Of a stretch of DNA of 64,000 bases, positions 1 through 9,729 are shown one piece after another. A program made the position numbers and the translations under genes. Where the stretch lies: assembly GCF_001655055.1 (NCBI RefSeq), contig NZ_LXEW01000017.1:1-64000 (forward strand), given 5' to 3'. The notes under the pieces were generated by a model. It saw only the letters and a program-made list of their open reading frames with translations, was not told the DNA's origin and made no database searches. The stretch's first letter is position 1. Every line of letters starts with the position of its first letter. The stretch is from Providencia heimbachae ATCC 35613. Its GTDB lineage: Bacteria; Pseudomonadota; Gammaproteobacteria; Enterobacterales; Enterobacteriaceae.

Positions 1-57
1 CGAACCTGCGACCAATTGATTAAAAGTCAACTGCTCTACCAACTGAGCTAACGGCCC
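1..57 (-). tRNA. tRNA-Lys (TTT), partial at window edge
   Basis: Reads on the minus strand as the 5' part of a tRNA-Lys. It is identical to the two complete copies that follow at 95-170 and 251-326. The anticodon loop CTTTTAA contains TTT. The 3' acceptor end lies outside the window. Confidence 0.93.
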
Positions 58-94
58 ATCTGTACAACGATAAGTTTTTGAGAGCTATTTTAGA

Positions 95-170
95 TGGTGG
101 GCCGTGCGGGATTCGAACCTGCGACCAATTGATTAAAAGTCAACTGCTCTACCAACTGAGCTAACGGCCC
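95..170 (-). tRNA. tRNA-Lys (TTT)
   Basis: A 76-nt cloverleaf on the minus strand. It begins GGGCCGTTAGCTCAG, has a TTT anticodon, a T-arm with GGTTCGAATCC, and a genome-encoded CCA end at 95-97. It is one of a tandem array downstream of cpoB. E. coli has its lys/val tRNA cluster in the same place. Confidence 0.97.
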
Positions 171-204
171 ATCTAAAACTTTTTTAGCTAACCACAGTTT
201 CTTA

Positions 205-245
205 CCCTTCGGGTTGAACCTGCGAACATCTTGTAAATCTTAACT
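205..245 (-). pseudogene. Decayed tRNA remnant (probably tRNA-Val TAC), 3' half
   Basis: On the minus strand this spacer reads as an anticodon loop TTTACAA (TAC), followed by a T-arm-like GCAGGTTCAACCC. It has no 5' half and no acceptor stem. A related, longer remnant lies at 361-425. The E. coli cluster alternates Lys and Val tRNAs, so these spacers look like eroded Val copies. The identity is inferred from the anticodon loop only. Confidence 0.5.
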
Positions 246-250
246 TTAGA

Positions 251-326
251 TGGTGGGCCGTGCGGGATTCGAACCTGCGACCAATTGATTAAAAGTCAAC
301 TGCTCTACCAACTGAGCTAACGGCCC
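251..326 (-). tRNA. tRNA-Lys (TTT)
   Basis: A second complete 76-nt tRNA-Lys on the minus strand, identical in sequence to the copy at 95-170, with an encoded CCA at 251-253. The identical copies point to recent duplication or gene conversion. Confidence 0.97.
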
Positions 327-360
327 ATCTAAAATTTTTCTAACTAATCACAGTTTCTTA

Positions 361-425
361 CCCTTCGGGTTGAACCTGCAACCATCTTGTAAAGCTTAAC
401 CAATCTATCAACTGAGCTAACAGCC
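361..425 (-). pseudogene. Decayed tRNA remnant (probably tRNA-Val TAC)
   Basis: The minus strand reads GGCTGTTAGCTCAGTTGATA, then an anticodon loop TTTACAA, then GCAGGTTCAACCC. The order of D-arm, anticodon arm and T-arm is recognisable. The D-stem (GCTC with GATT), the anticodon stem and the acceptor stem no longer pair. No functional cloverleaf can form, so I call it a pseudogene. Confidence 0.55.
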
Positions 426-586
426 ATCTTAAATTTTTGACCTTGTTGATACTGCTACAAAACTCAAATTTATGCGTTTTCTAACGGAACGTATTCTCGT
501 ATCAACGGCGGCTTATATTACTGATTTCTGACGCTGGTGCAATGATTTTTTTGAAAAAAAGGTTTGAATGCGCACTTATCATACGG

Positions 587-625
587 ATAACCCCGAAATA
601 TTCGGTAATATTGCTTCGGGGTTAT
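587..625 (-). terminator. Hairpin downstream of cpoB
   Basis: Perfect 11-bp inverted repeat (ATAACCCCGAA at 587-597 with TTCGGGGTTAT at 615-625), 4 bp past the cpoB stop. No U-tract follows on the minus strand. It may therefore act as an RNA-stabilising or processing hairpin rather than an intrinsic terminator, possibly allowing read-through toward the tRNA-Lys array. Confidence 0.6.
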
Positions 626-628
626 AAA

Positions 629-1414
629 TTAAAGTGTGCTCAGCTTTTTTTCAGCCAATTTTGCGCCTGAACTATTTGGATATTGCTTTAACACTTGCTG
701 GTAAACAGCTTTTGCTTTATCTGTTTGTCCCTTGTCTTGCATGATCAACCCTACTTTATATAGGGATTCACTGCTTTTTTGGGATTTTGGGTACTGCTTA
801 ACTACCGTCGCAAAGTAGAATGCTGCATCATCTTTGCTGCCTTTGTTGTAGTTTAGCTGTCCCAACCAATAGTTAGCGTTAGATTGGTATCCTGACTTCG
901 GATAGGCTTTAACAAAACCTTGTAATGCGCCTATTGCCTCATCAATTTGTGCTTTTGATTTACTTTCCATCGCAAGCTTGACTGCGGCATTGTAATCATC
1001 TTTTTCATTTCCACCGGCATTCGATGCTGCGGATGAATTATCTGAAGATGACTGGCTATTTGATGCACTTGTATCGGATGCACCACTTGAATTAGCTGAA
1101 TTACCGCCCCCTGCATTGTCTAATTGCATATACAAATCTTTTTGGCGCTCAACAACTTGATTCAATTTATATTCACTTTCTTGAATCTGTCCGCGTAACA
1201 TATCGATGTCACGTTGATTGTCAGCGAGTTGTTGCTGGATTTGATACAGAATTTGACCTTGAGAGCTAACAGCAGTCTCAAGCTGGGAAAGACGGTCGCC
1301 TGGAGAACCAGATCCGACATTGTTGATTGGCGCTTGGGCAATAGCGGCCCAAGGGGCCGCTACGCCAACCAATAACGACAGACCGACTAGTAAGTGTCTG
1401 AAGTTACTGTTCAT
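629..1414 (-). CDS. cpoB: Tol-Pal system coordinator CpoB (YbgF)
   Basis: Periplasmic protein of 261 residues that links Tol-Pal constriction of the outer membrane to PBP1B-dependent peptidoglycan synthesis in E. coli. The signal peptide runs to about residue 28 (IAQA|PIN). Then come an N-terminal coiled coil (about 38-98) that trimerises the protein in the family, a Ser/Asn-rich linker (about 100-137), and TPR repeats to the C-terminus (YWLGQLNYNKG, ESLYKVGLIMQDKGQ, AKAVYQQVLKQYP). It is the last gene of the tol-pal run, 22 bp after pal. Length and order match E. coli. Confidence 0.95.
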   Translation of the reverse strand: MNSNFRHLLVGLSLLVGVAAPWAAIAQAPINNVGSGSPGDRLSQLETAVSSQGQILYQIQQQLADNQRDIDMLRGQIQESEYKLNQVVERQKDLYMQLDNAGGGNSANSSGASDTSASNSQSSSDNSSAASNAGGNEKDDYNAAVKLAMESKSKAQIDEAIGALQGFVKAYPKSGYQSNANYWLGQLNYNKGSKDDAAFYFATVVKQYPKSQKSSESLYKVGLIMQDKGQTDKAKAVYQQVLKQYPNSSGAKLAEKKLSTL

Positions 1415-1436
1415 AATAGATAATTTCGCTTATCTA

Positions 1437-1934
1437 TTAGTATGCAATGACTGCACGACGGTTTTTCGCGTAGTCTGCTTCAGTATGACCTAACACAGCT
1501 GGTTTTTCTTTACCGTAAGAAACCAGTGAAACTTGGTCACCAGAAACACCTTTGCTTTGCAGATACATTTTAACTGCATTAGCACGACGCTCACCCAGCG
1601 CGATGTTGTATTCTGGAGTACCACGCTCATCCGCATGACCTTCAACAACAACACGTACAGATGGGTTGCTACGCAGGAATGCTGCATGTGCATCTAACAT
1701 ATCAGCGTATTCTGGAGAAACGCTATATTTGTCGAAACCAAAGTAAACAGTGTTGTTTTGTTGCAGCTGTTCCATTTGCTGACGTGCCAGCTCTTCCGCA
1801 GACAGACCAGTATTAGTTTGATTTGTAGAAGTATCAACACCATCTTGGTCATTGTTTTTGTTAGAGCTACAAGCTGCGACTGCCATGATTGGTAACGCGA
1901 TCATCAGCCCTTTAAGCACTTTATTCAGTTGCAT
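1437..1934 (-). CDS. pal: Peptidoglycan-associated lipoprotein Pal
   Basis: Outer-membrane lipoprotein that binds peptidoglycan and TolB. I place the start at the ATG at 1934, preceded by AAGGATC, rather than nine codons upstream. This gives 165 residues with a lipobox (AVAAC) and acylated Cys22, as in E. coli. The OmpA-like peptidoglycan-binding domain fills residues 60-165 and shows [13 protein letters not shown] and NRRAVI. It sits between tolB and cpoB. Confidence 0.96.
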   Translation of the reverse strand: MQLNKVLKGLMIALPIMAVAACSSNKNNDQDGVDTSTNQTNTGLSAEELARQQMEQLQQNNTVYFGFDKYSVSPEYADMLDAHAAFLRSNPSVRVVVEGHADERGTPEYNIALGERRANAVKMYLQSKGVSGDQVSLVSYGKEKPAVLGHTEADYAKNRRAVIAY

Positions 1935-1977
1935 CGTTTTGATCCTTAATATTTTTGCCACACATTATTATTATGCA

Positions 1978-3270
1978 TCACAGATACGGCGACCAGGCAG
2001 GAAATTTAACCTGTCCATCGGTAGCCGGAAGACGCGCTTTGAAACGCCCGTCGGTCGAAACTAGCTGCAATATAGTCCCCAAGCCTTGAGAGGAGCTATA
2101 AATTACCATAGTGCCGTTAGGTGCGATACTCGGCGTTTCATCTAGGAACGTTTTCGTTAAAAACTCAACGTTATTCGTTGCCAGATCCTGTTTGGCGACG
2201 TGCTGCTGACCGCCCCCGGAGCTGACCATCACTAAGAAAGTTCCATCCGGGCTTACATCAGCGTCCTGATTTTGAGATCCTTCATAGGAAACTCGTACAG
2301 GACTGCCACCATTAATATTCATTTTATAAATTTGCGGGCGTCCCGCCTGATCTGAAGTATAGACTAAAGTTTGGCTATCTGGCATCCAGCTTGGTTCAGT
2401 ATTATTACTGCGACCATCGGTTACCTGACGAATTTGCCCACTTGCTAAGTCCATAACATATAAATTCAGACTGCCTGTTTTTGATAGCGCAAACGCTAAT
2501 TTAGTCCCATCAGGTGAGAACGCAGGAGCACCATTATGACGAGGGAATGATGCAACCTGACGAACAGCGCCACTTGATAGCGTCTGAATGACCAAGGCTG
2601 AACTACCACTTTCAAACGTTACATAAGCCAGTTTTTCACCATCAGGTGACCAAGCTGGCGACATCAGAGGCTCTGGAGAACGATGAACCGTAAATTGGTT
2701 AAACCCGTCGTAATCAGAAACTCGTAATTCATAAGGGTATTGACCGCCTTTGTTGACAACAACATACGCGATACGGGTACGGAAAGCACCTCGAATACCT
2801 GTTAATTTCTCAAAGACTTCATCACTTGCAGTATGACCTGCATAACGTAACCAGTCTTTGGTGACTTTAAATTGGTTTTGAGCAAGTACCGCACCTGGGT
2901 TTGCTGCAACATCGACCAATTGGTAGCTAATAACAAAGCTGCCATCTGCTGCTGGCTGAACTTGCCCAACAACAACAGCATTAATGCCTAGCGCGGTCCA
3001 CGCTTCTGGTGTTACCTCAGAAGCTGTGCCTGGTTGCTGTGGCATACGGCTTGGCTCGATTGGGTTAAATTTCCCACTATTACGTAAATCAGCGCTAACA
3101 ATTTGACCAATCTCTTGTGGAGGTGCACCTGCGCCTGACCATTTAAAAGGGACAACGCCAATGGGTTGAGCAGAGTTAACACCCTCTGTGATCTCAATAC
3201 GTATTTCAGCCTGAGCCACTGTCGCCCATAGCATTAGGAACCCGATAACTACTTTAAAAGCCTGCTTCAT
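1978..3270 (-). CDS. tolB: Tol-Pal translocation protein TolB
   Basis: Periplasmic beta-propeller of 430 residues that passes the TolA signal to Pal. The signal peptide ends at Ala21 (AQA|EIRIE). The amino-terminal alpha/beta domain spans about 22-160. Six propeller blades follow, with the repeated SPDG and WSPDG motifs ([33 protein letters not shown]). The ribosome site AAGGATG lies upstream. A 145-bp gap separates it from tolA, so tolB-pal-cpoB may also have its own promoter. Confidence 0.96.
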   Translation of the reverse strand: MKQAFKVVIGFLMLWATVAQAEIRIEITEGVNSAQPIGVVPFKWSGAGAPPQEIGQIVSADLRNSGKFNPIEPSRMPQQPGTASEVTPEAWTALGINAVVVGQVQPAADGSFVISYQLVDVAANPGAVLAQNQFKVTKDWLRYAGHTASDEVFEKLTGIRGAFRTRIAYVVVNKGGQYPYELRVSDYDGFNQFTVHRSPEPLMSPAWSPDGEKLAYVTFESGSSALVIQTLSSGAVRQVASFPRHNGAPAFSPDGTKLAFALSKTGSLNLYVMDLASGQIRQVTDGRSNNTEPSWMPDSQTLVYTSDQAGRPQIYKMNINGGSPVRVSYEGSQNQDADVSPDGTFLVMVSSGGGQQHVAKQDLATNNVEFLTKTFLDETPSIAPNGTMVIYSSSQGLGTILQLVSTDGRFKARLPATDGQVKFPAWSPYL

Positions 3271-3415
3271 CCTTAATCTCCCTTACTGCGATATTCATCA
3301 CCGCAATAATTCGCTGAATTTTAACAAAGGTACAATAACAAAACTAGATAGTGTAGAAACTATTTATTCTATTGCGTTGATAATTTCAATACAGATAGCT
3401 CTGAGTTATTGAAAA

Positions 3416-4531
3416 TCAAGGCTTAAACACTACCGTACTACCTGCTTTATTAAATGTATCATAAACATCTCTGCTAGGTGGTTTAGGCATTGTAGCAAGT
3501 TTAGCTGCTCTTATTGCCGCATCACATAGCGCTGCATCGTTAGTTGGGCTATTTTTTGGCGTAATACTAACCAATAACCCATCCGGTGCTAGCTTCAATT
3601 GGAGCTCGCAAGTTCGTCCACGATAACTTTCTGAATCATAGAACTTACTTTGGATCGCCGCTTTTACTTTACCTGCATAACTATCAACATCGGCATTAGA
3701 AGCGCCAGACTTTTTACCGCCTCCACTACCCGCTGCTGCTTGCCCGCCTTGCTTGCTTGGGCCTGATGCAGTTAAATCACCCAGCAAATCATCAACGGAT
3801 GAAGCACTTTTGGCTGCTTCAGCTTTTGCTTTATCCGCTTTAGCCTTAGCATCCTTTGCTTCTTTATCTGCTTTAGCCTTAGCTTCTTTATCGGCTTTGG
3901 CCTTAGCTTCTTTCGCTGCTTTTTCTTTAGCTTCTTTCGCTTGAGTCTCAGCTTTAGCAGCTTCAGCTTTGGCCTTAGTGGCTTCTGCTTCTTTTTTAGC
4001 TTGAGCTTCAGTTTTTTGTTGCTCAGCTGCCTGCTCTTTAATCAGTTTTTCTTTTTCAGCTTTTGCTTGCGCAGCGGCTTCTTCGGCAATTTTTTGCTCT
4101 TCCTTTGCTTTCTTCGCCGCTTCTAGTGCTTGTTTTTGCTGCTCTTCAGCTTCTTTTTTCTGTTCAGCTGAATCACGCTCAGTTTTAATACGCTCTTCTT
4201 CAAGTTTCTGCAGACGCTTTTGTTCCTGCTCTTGCTTTTCCCTAAGCTCAGCATCTTGTTTCTGTTCTTGTTCTTTACGCTCTTTAGCCGCTTGCTTAGC
4301 ACTATTTTGCTGCTGTTGAGTCTGATTATATTGCTCAACAATTGCACCGGGGTCGACCATCACTGCATCAATCACAGTGCCTTCTTCTCCCCCGCCGCCA
4401 AGTTTAACGACTGTCACTAAAGAGCCTATAATAATTAAGCCAATCAATAGGATATGTAAAACAACCGACATCACTAATGACCGTTTTAAGTTATCTTGTT
4501 TCTCTTTTGTCTTTCCCACTCTGGCATCCAA
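3416..4531 (-). CDS. tolA: Cell envelope integrity protein TolA
   Basis: Inner-membrane protein that spans the periplasm and couples TolQR proton flow to TolB-Pal. The single N-terminal membrane helix (about 18-40) carries the SxxxH motif (Ser22, His26) that contacts TolQR. A long Ala/Lys/Glu-rich helix (about 80-250, with many KAK/KADKEAK repeats) follows, then the C-terminal domain III with a Cys pair (TCELQ, ALCDAA). There is no ATG start in frame. I use the TTG at 4531 (AGGA 8 nt upstream). A GTG four codons inside is an alternative. The next gene upstream is tolR. Confidence 0.93.
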   Translation of the reverse strand: MDARVGKTKEKQDNLKRSLVMSVVLHILLIGLIIIGSLVTVVKLGGGGEEGTVIDAVMVDPGAIVEQYNQTQQQQNSAKQAAKERKEQEQKQDAELREKQEQEQKRLQKLEEERIKTERDSAEQKKEAEEQQKQALEAAKKAKEEQKIAEEAAAQAKAEKEKLIKEQAAEQQKTEAQAKKEAEATKAKAEAAKAETQAKEAKEKAAKEAKAKADKEAKAKADKEAKDAKAKADKAKAEAAKSASSVDDLLGDLTASGPSKQGGQAAAGSGGGKKSGASNADVDSYAGKVKAAIQSKFYDSESYRGRTCELQLKLAPDGLLVSITPKNSPTNDAALCDAAIRAAKLATMPKPPSRDVYDTFNKAGSTVVFKP

Positions 4532-4569
4532 AAAAAGAATCCTGACTCATCAAAACTAAATCACTCAGC

Positions 4570-4995
4570 CTAAATAGGCTGAGTCATCAAGCCAACCGAC
4601 TTAATTCCTGCACCATGCAAAATATTTAGCGCCTTAATCACTTCATCATAAGGGACTTCTTTTGCACCGCCAATCAAGAACACCGCTTTCGGATTTTTCT
4701 CTAGCTGTGATTTTGCTTCTGCAGAAATTTGTTCTGGTGGAAGGAGCTCTAAACGCTCTCCATCGATCAACATATTATATTGATCCACCCCTGCCACTTC
4801 TAAAATGATTGGCGGGTTATCACTTGATGATACGGTTTGCGTATCTGTAGCATCCGGTAGATCAACTTCCACGCTTTGAGAAATAATGGGTGCAGTTGCC
4901 ATAAAAATCAGCAATAGCACCAACAAAACATCCAGTAATGGAACGATGTTAATTTCGGATTTCAGCTCACGTTTGCGTCTACTATTGCGCGCCAT
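4570..4995 (-). CDS. tolR: Tol-Pal system protein TolR
   Basis: ExbD/TolR family, 141 residues. A single N-terminal membrane helix contains the proton-pathway aspartate (VPLLDVLLVLLL, Asp22). The periplasmic dimerisation domain follows, to residue 141. It forms the energised stator complex with TolQ and drives TolA. The gene is 17 bp after tolQ and 38 bp ahead of tolA on the same strand. Confidence 0.96.
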   Translation of the reverse strand: MARNSRRKRELKSEINIVPLLDVLLVLLLIFMATAPIISQSVEVDLPDATDTQTVSSSDNPPIILEVAGVDQYNMLIDGERLELLPPEQISAEAKSQLEKNPKAVFLIGGAKEVPYDEVIKALNILHGAGIKSVGLMTQPI

Positions 4996-5012
4996 TCGCT
5001 TTTCTCCTCGTA

Positions 5013-5696
5013 TTATTTCTTATCAGCAGAGAATGCCTGACGATGCAAAATTGCCAAAAACTCTTCCGTAAAGTTATCGTAGCTTTGCTCTAATTTATTG
5101 ACTCGCAAGTTTAAGCGGTTGAATGCCATTACCGCAGGGATAGCGGCAAATAGACCAATCGCTGTTGCGATAAGGGCTTCAGCAATACCTGGCGCAACCA
5201 TTTGTAGCGTCGCTTGTTTTGCTGCACCCAATGCAATAAATGCGTGCATAATTCCCCATACCGTACCAAATAGACCAATGTAAGGGCTAATCGACCCTAC
5301 GGTACCCAAGAATGGGATATGCGCTTCTGCGGATTCAAGCTCACGATTCATCGAAATACGCATTGCACGAGACGCTCCGGTAAGAACGGCATCTGGCGCA
5401 TGGATATTCGCTTGATGTAAACGTACAAACTCTTTAAAACCGGAATAGAAAATTAATTCTGTCCCACTTAACGCATCACGGCGAGCTTGGCTTTCTTTGT
5501 ACAAGCGAGATAGCTCGATACCTGACCAAAACTTATCCTCGAACGCTTCGGCTTCGCGGGTAGCGGCATTTAAAGTTTTTGTTCGTTGAATAATGATCGC
5601 CCAAGATGCAATGGAAAAGCCGATCAAAACGAACATTATAAGCTGAACCAAAAGGCTAGCTTTTAGGAATAAATCCAGGATATTCATGTCAGTCAC
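5013..5696 (-). CDS. tolQ: Tol-Pal system proton channel TolQ
   Basis: MotA/TolQ/ExbB family inner-membrane protein, 227 residues. It starts [14 protein letters not shown] as in E. coli. There are three membrane helices (about 10-36, 135-158 and 170-195). The last two contain the conserved [16 protein letters not shown] and [16 protein letters not shown] segments that line the proton path. Its start overlaps the ybgC stop by 4 bp, so the two are translationally coupled. Confidence 0.96.
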   Translation of the reverse strand: MTDMNILDLFLKASLLVQLIMFVLIGFSIASWAIIIQRTKTLNAATREAEAFEDKFWSGIELSRLYKESQARRDALSGTELIFYSGFKEFVRLHQANIHAPDAVLTGASRAMRISMNRELESAEAHIPFLGTVGSISPYIGLFGTVWGIMHAFIALGAAKQATLQMVAPGIAEALIATAIGLFAAIPAVMAFNRLNLRVNKLEQSYDNFTEEFLAILHRQAFSADKK

Positions 5697-6097
5697 TGTT
5701 TAAACTCCGCGACAATAGACTCAGGAAGCGCTTTAGGCTTCATTTTTGATATGTCCACACAAGCAATAAGGGCTGTAGCCCCACAAAGCAGGTTACCTTG
5801 TGAATCAACCAACCTTTGATGAAAGGTTAATGAGGCGCGTTTCATTTGCACGATTTGCGTCTCAACTTCCAACAGGTCATCTAACCGAGCACCTCTAACA
5901 AAATCAATTGTCATGCTACGCACAACAAAGCCAAGGTTATCAGCGAGTAAACTTTGCTGATTGATACCTTTATTTCGCAACATCTCGGTTCTTGCTCGTT
6001 CAAAAAAAGCTAAATAGCGCGCATGATAGACCACGCCCCCCGCATCTGTATCTTCATAATACACGCGGACAGGCCAGCGAAATAACATATCAACCAC
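5693..6097 (-). CDS. ybgC: Tol-Pal associated acyl-CoA thioesterase YbgC
   Basis: Hot-dog fold thioesterase of 134 residues. The catalytic motif [15 protein letters not shown] carries Asp18, as in 4-hydroxybenzoyl-CoA thioesterases. E. coli YbgC acts on acyl-CoA esters and associates with phospholipid-synthesis enzymes. It is the first gene of the tol-pal operon. Its own promoter should lie in 6098-6180, but I cannot fix the boxes. Confidence 0.94.
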   Translation of the reverse strand: MVDMLFRWPVRVYYEDTDAGGVVYHARYLAFFERARTEMLRNKGINQQSLLADNLGFVVRSMTIDFVRGARLDDLLEVETQIVQMKRASLTFHQRLVDSQGNLLCGATALIACVDISKMKPKALPESIVAEFKQ

Positions 6098-6185
6098 TCC
6101 GTCTTAGGTTAAATTAATTAACGGTGTCACTATACGCAAGACGGTGACGCTTTGGAATCACTTTGAAAGTAAAGATATCAAAAAT

Positions 6186-6211
6186 AATTATGGGCCAACT
6201 GACCCATAATT
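6186..6211 (-). terminator. Terminator of the cydABX-ybgE operon
   Basis: 9-bp stem AATTATGGG / CCCATAATT with an 8-nt loop, followed on the minus strand by TATTTTTG. It lies 11 bp beyond the ybgE stop and upstream of ybgC, so it separates the respiratory operon from tol-pal. Confidence 0.75.
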
Positions 6212-6222
6212 AGAAATTTAGA

Positions 6223-6510
6223 TTAACTAAAGACTCTAATGAGTCCCCAGATAAGTATGATACCAGCAGGAAGTGGATGGAAAATAGCGCGCCAGATGAC
6301 TTTATTTGGTTTAAAACCCACACCAAAAATCATTGCGCTGCACGTTGCCCATATTAATAACAACCCTTGCCAGATTTGAAATGAGCTGGTATTGGCTGCA
6401 AAGAGGGTTGGATCCCAAATCACAGTCCCAGCGGTAACTAAAGCTAAAATAAGGATAAGGGCCCTTACTGGCCCCTTATCCAATAGCTGATAGGTTTTAT
6501 CCACCAGCAT
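6223..6510 (-). CDS. ybgE: Cyd operon protein YbgE
   Basis: Small inner-membrane protein of 95 residues with three predicted hydrophobic helices (about 16-33, 44-63 and 75-93). It is the conserved last gene of the cytochrome bd-I operon. Its precise function is not settled. The start lies 4 bp after the cydX stop, so the ribosome site sits inside cydX. Confidence 0.9.
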   Translation of the reverse strand: MLVDKTYQLLDKGPVRALILILALVTAGTVIWDPTLFAANTSSFQIWQGLLLIWATCSAMIFGVGFKPNKVIWRAIFHPLPAGIILIWGLIRVFS

Positions 6511-6514
6511 TTAT

Positions 6515-6637
6515 TTACTCACCATCTTTAGCTGTTTTAGCAGCTTTAGAGTCTTCAGAATGCTCTAGCGCTAAGGCTGCAATCACTGCAAAACTACAAG
6601 CTAACAGAGTGCCGAGGATCCAGGCGAAATACCACAT
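6515..6637 (-). CDS. cydX: Cytochrome bd-I small subunit CydX
   Basis: A 40-residue single-span membrane peptide, MWYFAWILGTLLACSFAVIA then a charged C-terminal tail (EHSEDSKAAK). It is the accessory subunit that stabilises the haem sites of CydAB. The MWYFxWILG start and the position between cydB and ybgE are diagnostic. It begins 12 bp after the cydB stop, with an AAGGAGC ribosome site. Confidence 0.95.
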   Translation of the reverse strand: MWYFAWILGTLLACSFAVIAALALEHSEDSKAAKTAKDGE

Positions 6638-6649
6638 ATGTTATGCTCC

Positions 6650-7789
6650 TTAATACAGTGAATGCTTGTTGCTTTCGATGAAGTTTTTGTCCAAACGGCC
6701 AAACATTTTGTAGTAACACCACGCCGTGTAAGCCAGAACGATTGGAACAAAAATGATAGCAACAACAGTCATAACTTGTAGAGTAAACAGGCTAGATGTT
6801 GCATCCCACATGGTCAAGCTTGCATTAGGCATGATGCTTGATGGCATGATGAATGGGAACATTGCAACGCCACAGGTTAAAATGATACAAGCGATAGTCA
6901 GTGATGAACTCACGAACGCTAAACCATTTTTGTCTGCTTTACTAAACAACATGGTGAACAGAGGTAGTGCTACACCCAGAGCAGGCAGAGCCCACAACAC
7001 TGGATAAGTTTCAAAGTTCACTAACCATGCACCAGAAACCACTTCTACCGTTTTGTTCAGTGGGTTTGACACGCCGTAAGTATCGAGAGTTGAAGTGACA
7101 ACATAACCATCAATACCCATGATCAGCCATACACCCGCACCCGCAAACGCTAACAAAGTGACTAATGACGTGATATAGGTTGTTTTACGAACACGTAAGT
7201 AAAGTTCGCCTGCGGTACGCATTTGCAGATAAGTTGCACCTTGAGTAACAATCATCATCAAGCTAACAACACCCGCCAACAAGCCGTACGGATTCAACAG
7301 ACCAAGCAGATTACCTGAGTAGGTTAAATATTGTTGGTTATCAATTTGCAGTGGAACACCGAGTAATAGGTTACCAAAAGCAACACCGATAACTAATGGT
7401 GGAACGAAACCACCGATAAATAGACCCCAATCCCACATGCTACGCCATTTTGGGTTCTCCAGTTTTGAACGGTAGTCGAAACCAACCGGACGGAAGAACA
7501 ATGCGGCTAATACCAAAATCATAGCGACATAGAAACCAGAGAACGCAGCAGCATAGACTTGTGGCCATGCAGCGAACATTGCACCACCCGCGGTGATTAA
7601 CCAAACTTGGTTACCATCCCAGTGCGGCGCAACGGCGTTAATCATGATACGGCGTTCAGTATCCGTTTTACCTAAAATAGGTAATAAGAAGCCGACGCCC
7701 ATGTCAAAGCCATCCGTGACAGCAAATCCAATCAGCAGTACGCCGATAAGAATCCACCACACAAATCGAAGAACTTCATAATCAAACAT
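6650..7789 (-). CDS. cydB: Cytochrome bd-I ubiquinol oxidase subunit II
   Basis: Inner-membrane subunit of 379 residues, same length as E. coli CydB. It starts MFDYEVLRFVWWILIGVLL. The N-terminal GFDMGVG segment is typical of the family. About nine membrane helices are visible. With CydA and CydX it forms the high-affinity quinol oxidase used at low oxygen. Ribosome site AGGAGTCC precedes the ATG. It lies 14 bp after cydA. Confidence 0.96.
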   Translation of the reverse strand: MFDYEVLRFVWWILIGVLLIGFAVTDGFDMGVGFLLPILGKTDTERRIMINAVAPHWDGNQVWLITAGGAMFAAWPQVYAAAFSGFYVAMILVLAALFFRPVGFDYRSKLENPKWRSMWDWGLFIGGFVPPLVIGVAFGNLLLGVPLQIDNQQYLTYSGNLLGLLNPYGLLAGVVSLMMIVTQGATYLQMRTAGELYLRVRKTTYITSLVTLLAFAGAGVWLIMGIDGYVVTSTLDTYGVSNPLNKTVEVVSGAWLVNFETYPVLWALPALGVALPLFTMLFSKADKNGLAFVSSSLTIACIILTCGVAMFPFIMPSSIMPNASLTMWDATSSLFTLQVMTVVAIIFVPIVLAYTAWCYYKMFGRLDKNFIESNKHSLY

Positions 7790-7803
7790 AAGTGGACTCC
7801 TAT

Positions 7804-9372
7804 TTACTGAACGTCGTGTGTTGAACTGTTTTTCTGTTCAAAATGGTAACGACCCGTTTTCAGGCTGCTAGGCCCTTTACGAGCGAATTTGAACATCAAG
7901 AACATTTCAGCAATTAAGAACAGTGTATACAGACCACAGATCAGGACTAACGAGAAGATCAGGTCATGGGTTGTTAGGTTAGAGTGTGCGACTGAAACCG
8001 GTAACACCTCACCAATTGCCCACGGCTGGCGACCATACTCAGCAACAAACCAACCTGATTCAATTGCAATCCATGGTAATGGAATACCATACAGTGCTGC
8101 ACGCAGTAACCATTTGCTTTGGCCAATACGATTGCGAACAACCGCGAGGAAAGCGAGTCCAATAATAAGCAGCAGTAAGAAACCAACACCAACCATGATA
8201 CGGAATGCCCAGAATAGTGGACCTACGTTAGGGATGCTGTCTTTAACGGCTTGTTGAATTTGTGCTTCTGTTGCATCAACTACGTTTGGTGCATATTGTT
8301 TTAGCAATAGACCATAACCAAGGTCGATTTTGCTTGCTTCAAATGCTGCGCGCAGAGCCGGATCTTTATCACCTGCTAACAGTTGTTGTAGCTGACCGTA
8401 TGCAATCATACCGTTGCGGATACGCACTTCATGCTGTTTCATTAAGTCTTTAAGACCAAGAACAGGTGTATCAACTGAACGCGTAGCAATAATACCCATC
8501 GCCCATGGAATGGAGATAGCGAATTTATTTTCTTGCTTTTCAGTATCCGGCCAAGCAATCAGGTTGAATGCCGCCGGTGGTGCATGGGTTTCCCATTCTG
8601 CTTCGACAGCCGCTAGTTTGGTTTTCTGTACGTCACCCATTTCGTAGCCTGATTCATCACCAAGAACGATAACAGATAGAACGGCAGCAATACCAAAGCT
8701 CGCAGCAATTGCAAAAGAACGTTTAGCAAAAGCAACATCGCGCCCTTTAAGCAAATAGTATGAACTAATACCAAGAATAAACATGGCACCAGTACAGTAA
8801 CCTGCTGCAACGGTGTGGACAAACTTAACTTGTGCGACTGGGTTTAATACTAGCTCCGAGAAGCTAAGCATTTCCATACGCATGGTTTCAAAGTTGAAGT
8901 CTGAAGCAATTGGGTTTTGCATCCAACCGTTCGCGACCAAAATCCACAACGCAGAGAAGTTAGAACCTAAAGCAACTAACCATGTTACGGCTAAGTGTTG
9001 CGTTTTGCTTAAACGATCCCAACCAAAGAAGAATAAACCCACAAAGGTAGATTCTAAGAAGAAAGCCATCAAACCTTCGATTGCAAGTGGTGCACCGAAG
9101 ATATCTCCGACATAGTGCGAATAGTAAGACCAGTTAGTCCCGAATTGGAACTCCATAGTCAAACCAGTAGCAACACCCAAGGCAAAGTTAATACCAAATA
9201 ACTTACCCCAGAACTTAGTCATATCTTTATAAATTTGCTTACCAGACAGGACATATACTGTTTCCATAATCGCAAGCAAAAACGCCATACCGAGCGTTAA
9301 TGGTACGAATAGAAAGTGATACATCGCAGTTAAGGCAAACTGTAATCTTGACAGTTCGACAATATCAAACAT
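7804..9372 (-). CDS. cydA: Cytochrome bd-I ubiquinol oxidase subunit I
   Basis: Haem-bearing subunit of 522 residues. It starts [20 protein letters not shown], with the axial His19 for haem b595. The periplasmic Q-loop that binds quinol is of the long E. coli type (residues about 240-380, including the charged KQEN and Q-rich segments). The [12 protein letters not shown] motif lies near residue 440. First gene of cydABX-ybgE, with an AGGAG ribosome site. Confidence 0.97.
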   Translation of the reverse strand: MFDIVELSRLQFALTAMYHFLFVPLTLGMAFLLAIMETVYVLSGKQIYKDMTKFWGKLFGINFALGVATGLTMEFQFGTNWSYYSHYVGDIFGAPLAIEGLMAFFLESTFVGLFFFGWDRLSKTQHLAVTWLVALGSNFSALWILVANGWMQNPIASDFNFETMRMEMLSFSELVLNPVAQVKFVHTVAAGYCTGAMFILGISSYYLLKGRDVAFAKRSFAIAASFGIAAVLSVIVLGDESGYEMGDVQKTKLAAVEAEWETHAPPAAFNLIAWPDTEKQENKFAISIPWAMGIIATRSVDTPVLGLKDLMKQHEVRIRNGMIAYGQLQQLLAGDKDPALRAAFEASKIDLGYGLLLKQYAPNVVDATEAQIQQAVKDSIPNVGPLFWAFRIMVGVGFLLLLIIGLAFLAVVRNRIGQSKWLLRAALYGIPLPWIAIESGWFVAEYGRQPWAIGEVLPVSVAHSNLTTHDLIFSLVLICGLYTLFLIAEMFLMFKFARKGPSSLKTGRYHFEQKNSSTHDVQ

Positions 9373-9675
9373 CTTGACTCCTTGCTCCTAGCAGGAAGAC
9401 ACCGACTTGCGGCAACCCAGTCCCCAGTTTAAAACGGGAGAACCTCTTAACTACCAGCAAAAAATGCCTCAAAACAACAAATAATTAACAAAATAGAAAG
9501 AACTAACGACACTATAATAATAGTACGCTTATCTTTACATACAATAAACTTCTTTTACGTGATTCAGATTTGAATTCTGAATTTATATCAATAATTATAC
9601 TCTTTAATAGATAAGGGCATATTTGATCGAGCACCAATTTAAGCAATTTTAACAAATAAAGCCAGTGGCAATGAA

Positions 9676-9689
9676 TTGATTTGAGTCAA
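9676..9689 (-). promoter_or_regulatory. Probable FNR site upstream of cydA
   Basis: TTGATTTGAGTCAA fits the FNR consensus TTGAT-N4-ATCAA with one mismatch. It lies about 300 bp upstream of cydA, an oxygen-controlled operon repressed by FNR in E. coli. The promoter itself is not located, so the role is inferred. Confidence 0.5.
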
Positions 9690-9705
9690 TTTTTTGCCCT
9701 TTGTT

Positions 9706-9729
9706 AATTGACTTGAGCCTCAGTCAATT
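9706..9729. promoter_or_regulatory. Inverted repeat upstream of cydA
   Basis: AATTGAC and GTCAATT face each other across 10 bp, 16 bp beyond the FNR-like site. It resembles two outward-spaced TTGA half-sites. It may be a second regulator site for cydA. No factor can be named with confidence. Confidence 0.35.

Noticed and set aside
3753-4420. Several hydrophobic plus-strand frames antisense to tolA
   Set aside because: Reverse complement of the Lys/Glu/Ala repeats gives Leu/Phe/Ser-rich frames. They are composition artefacts.
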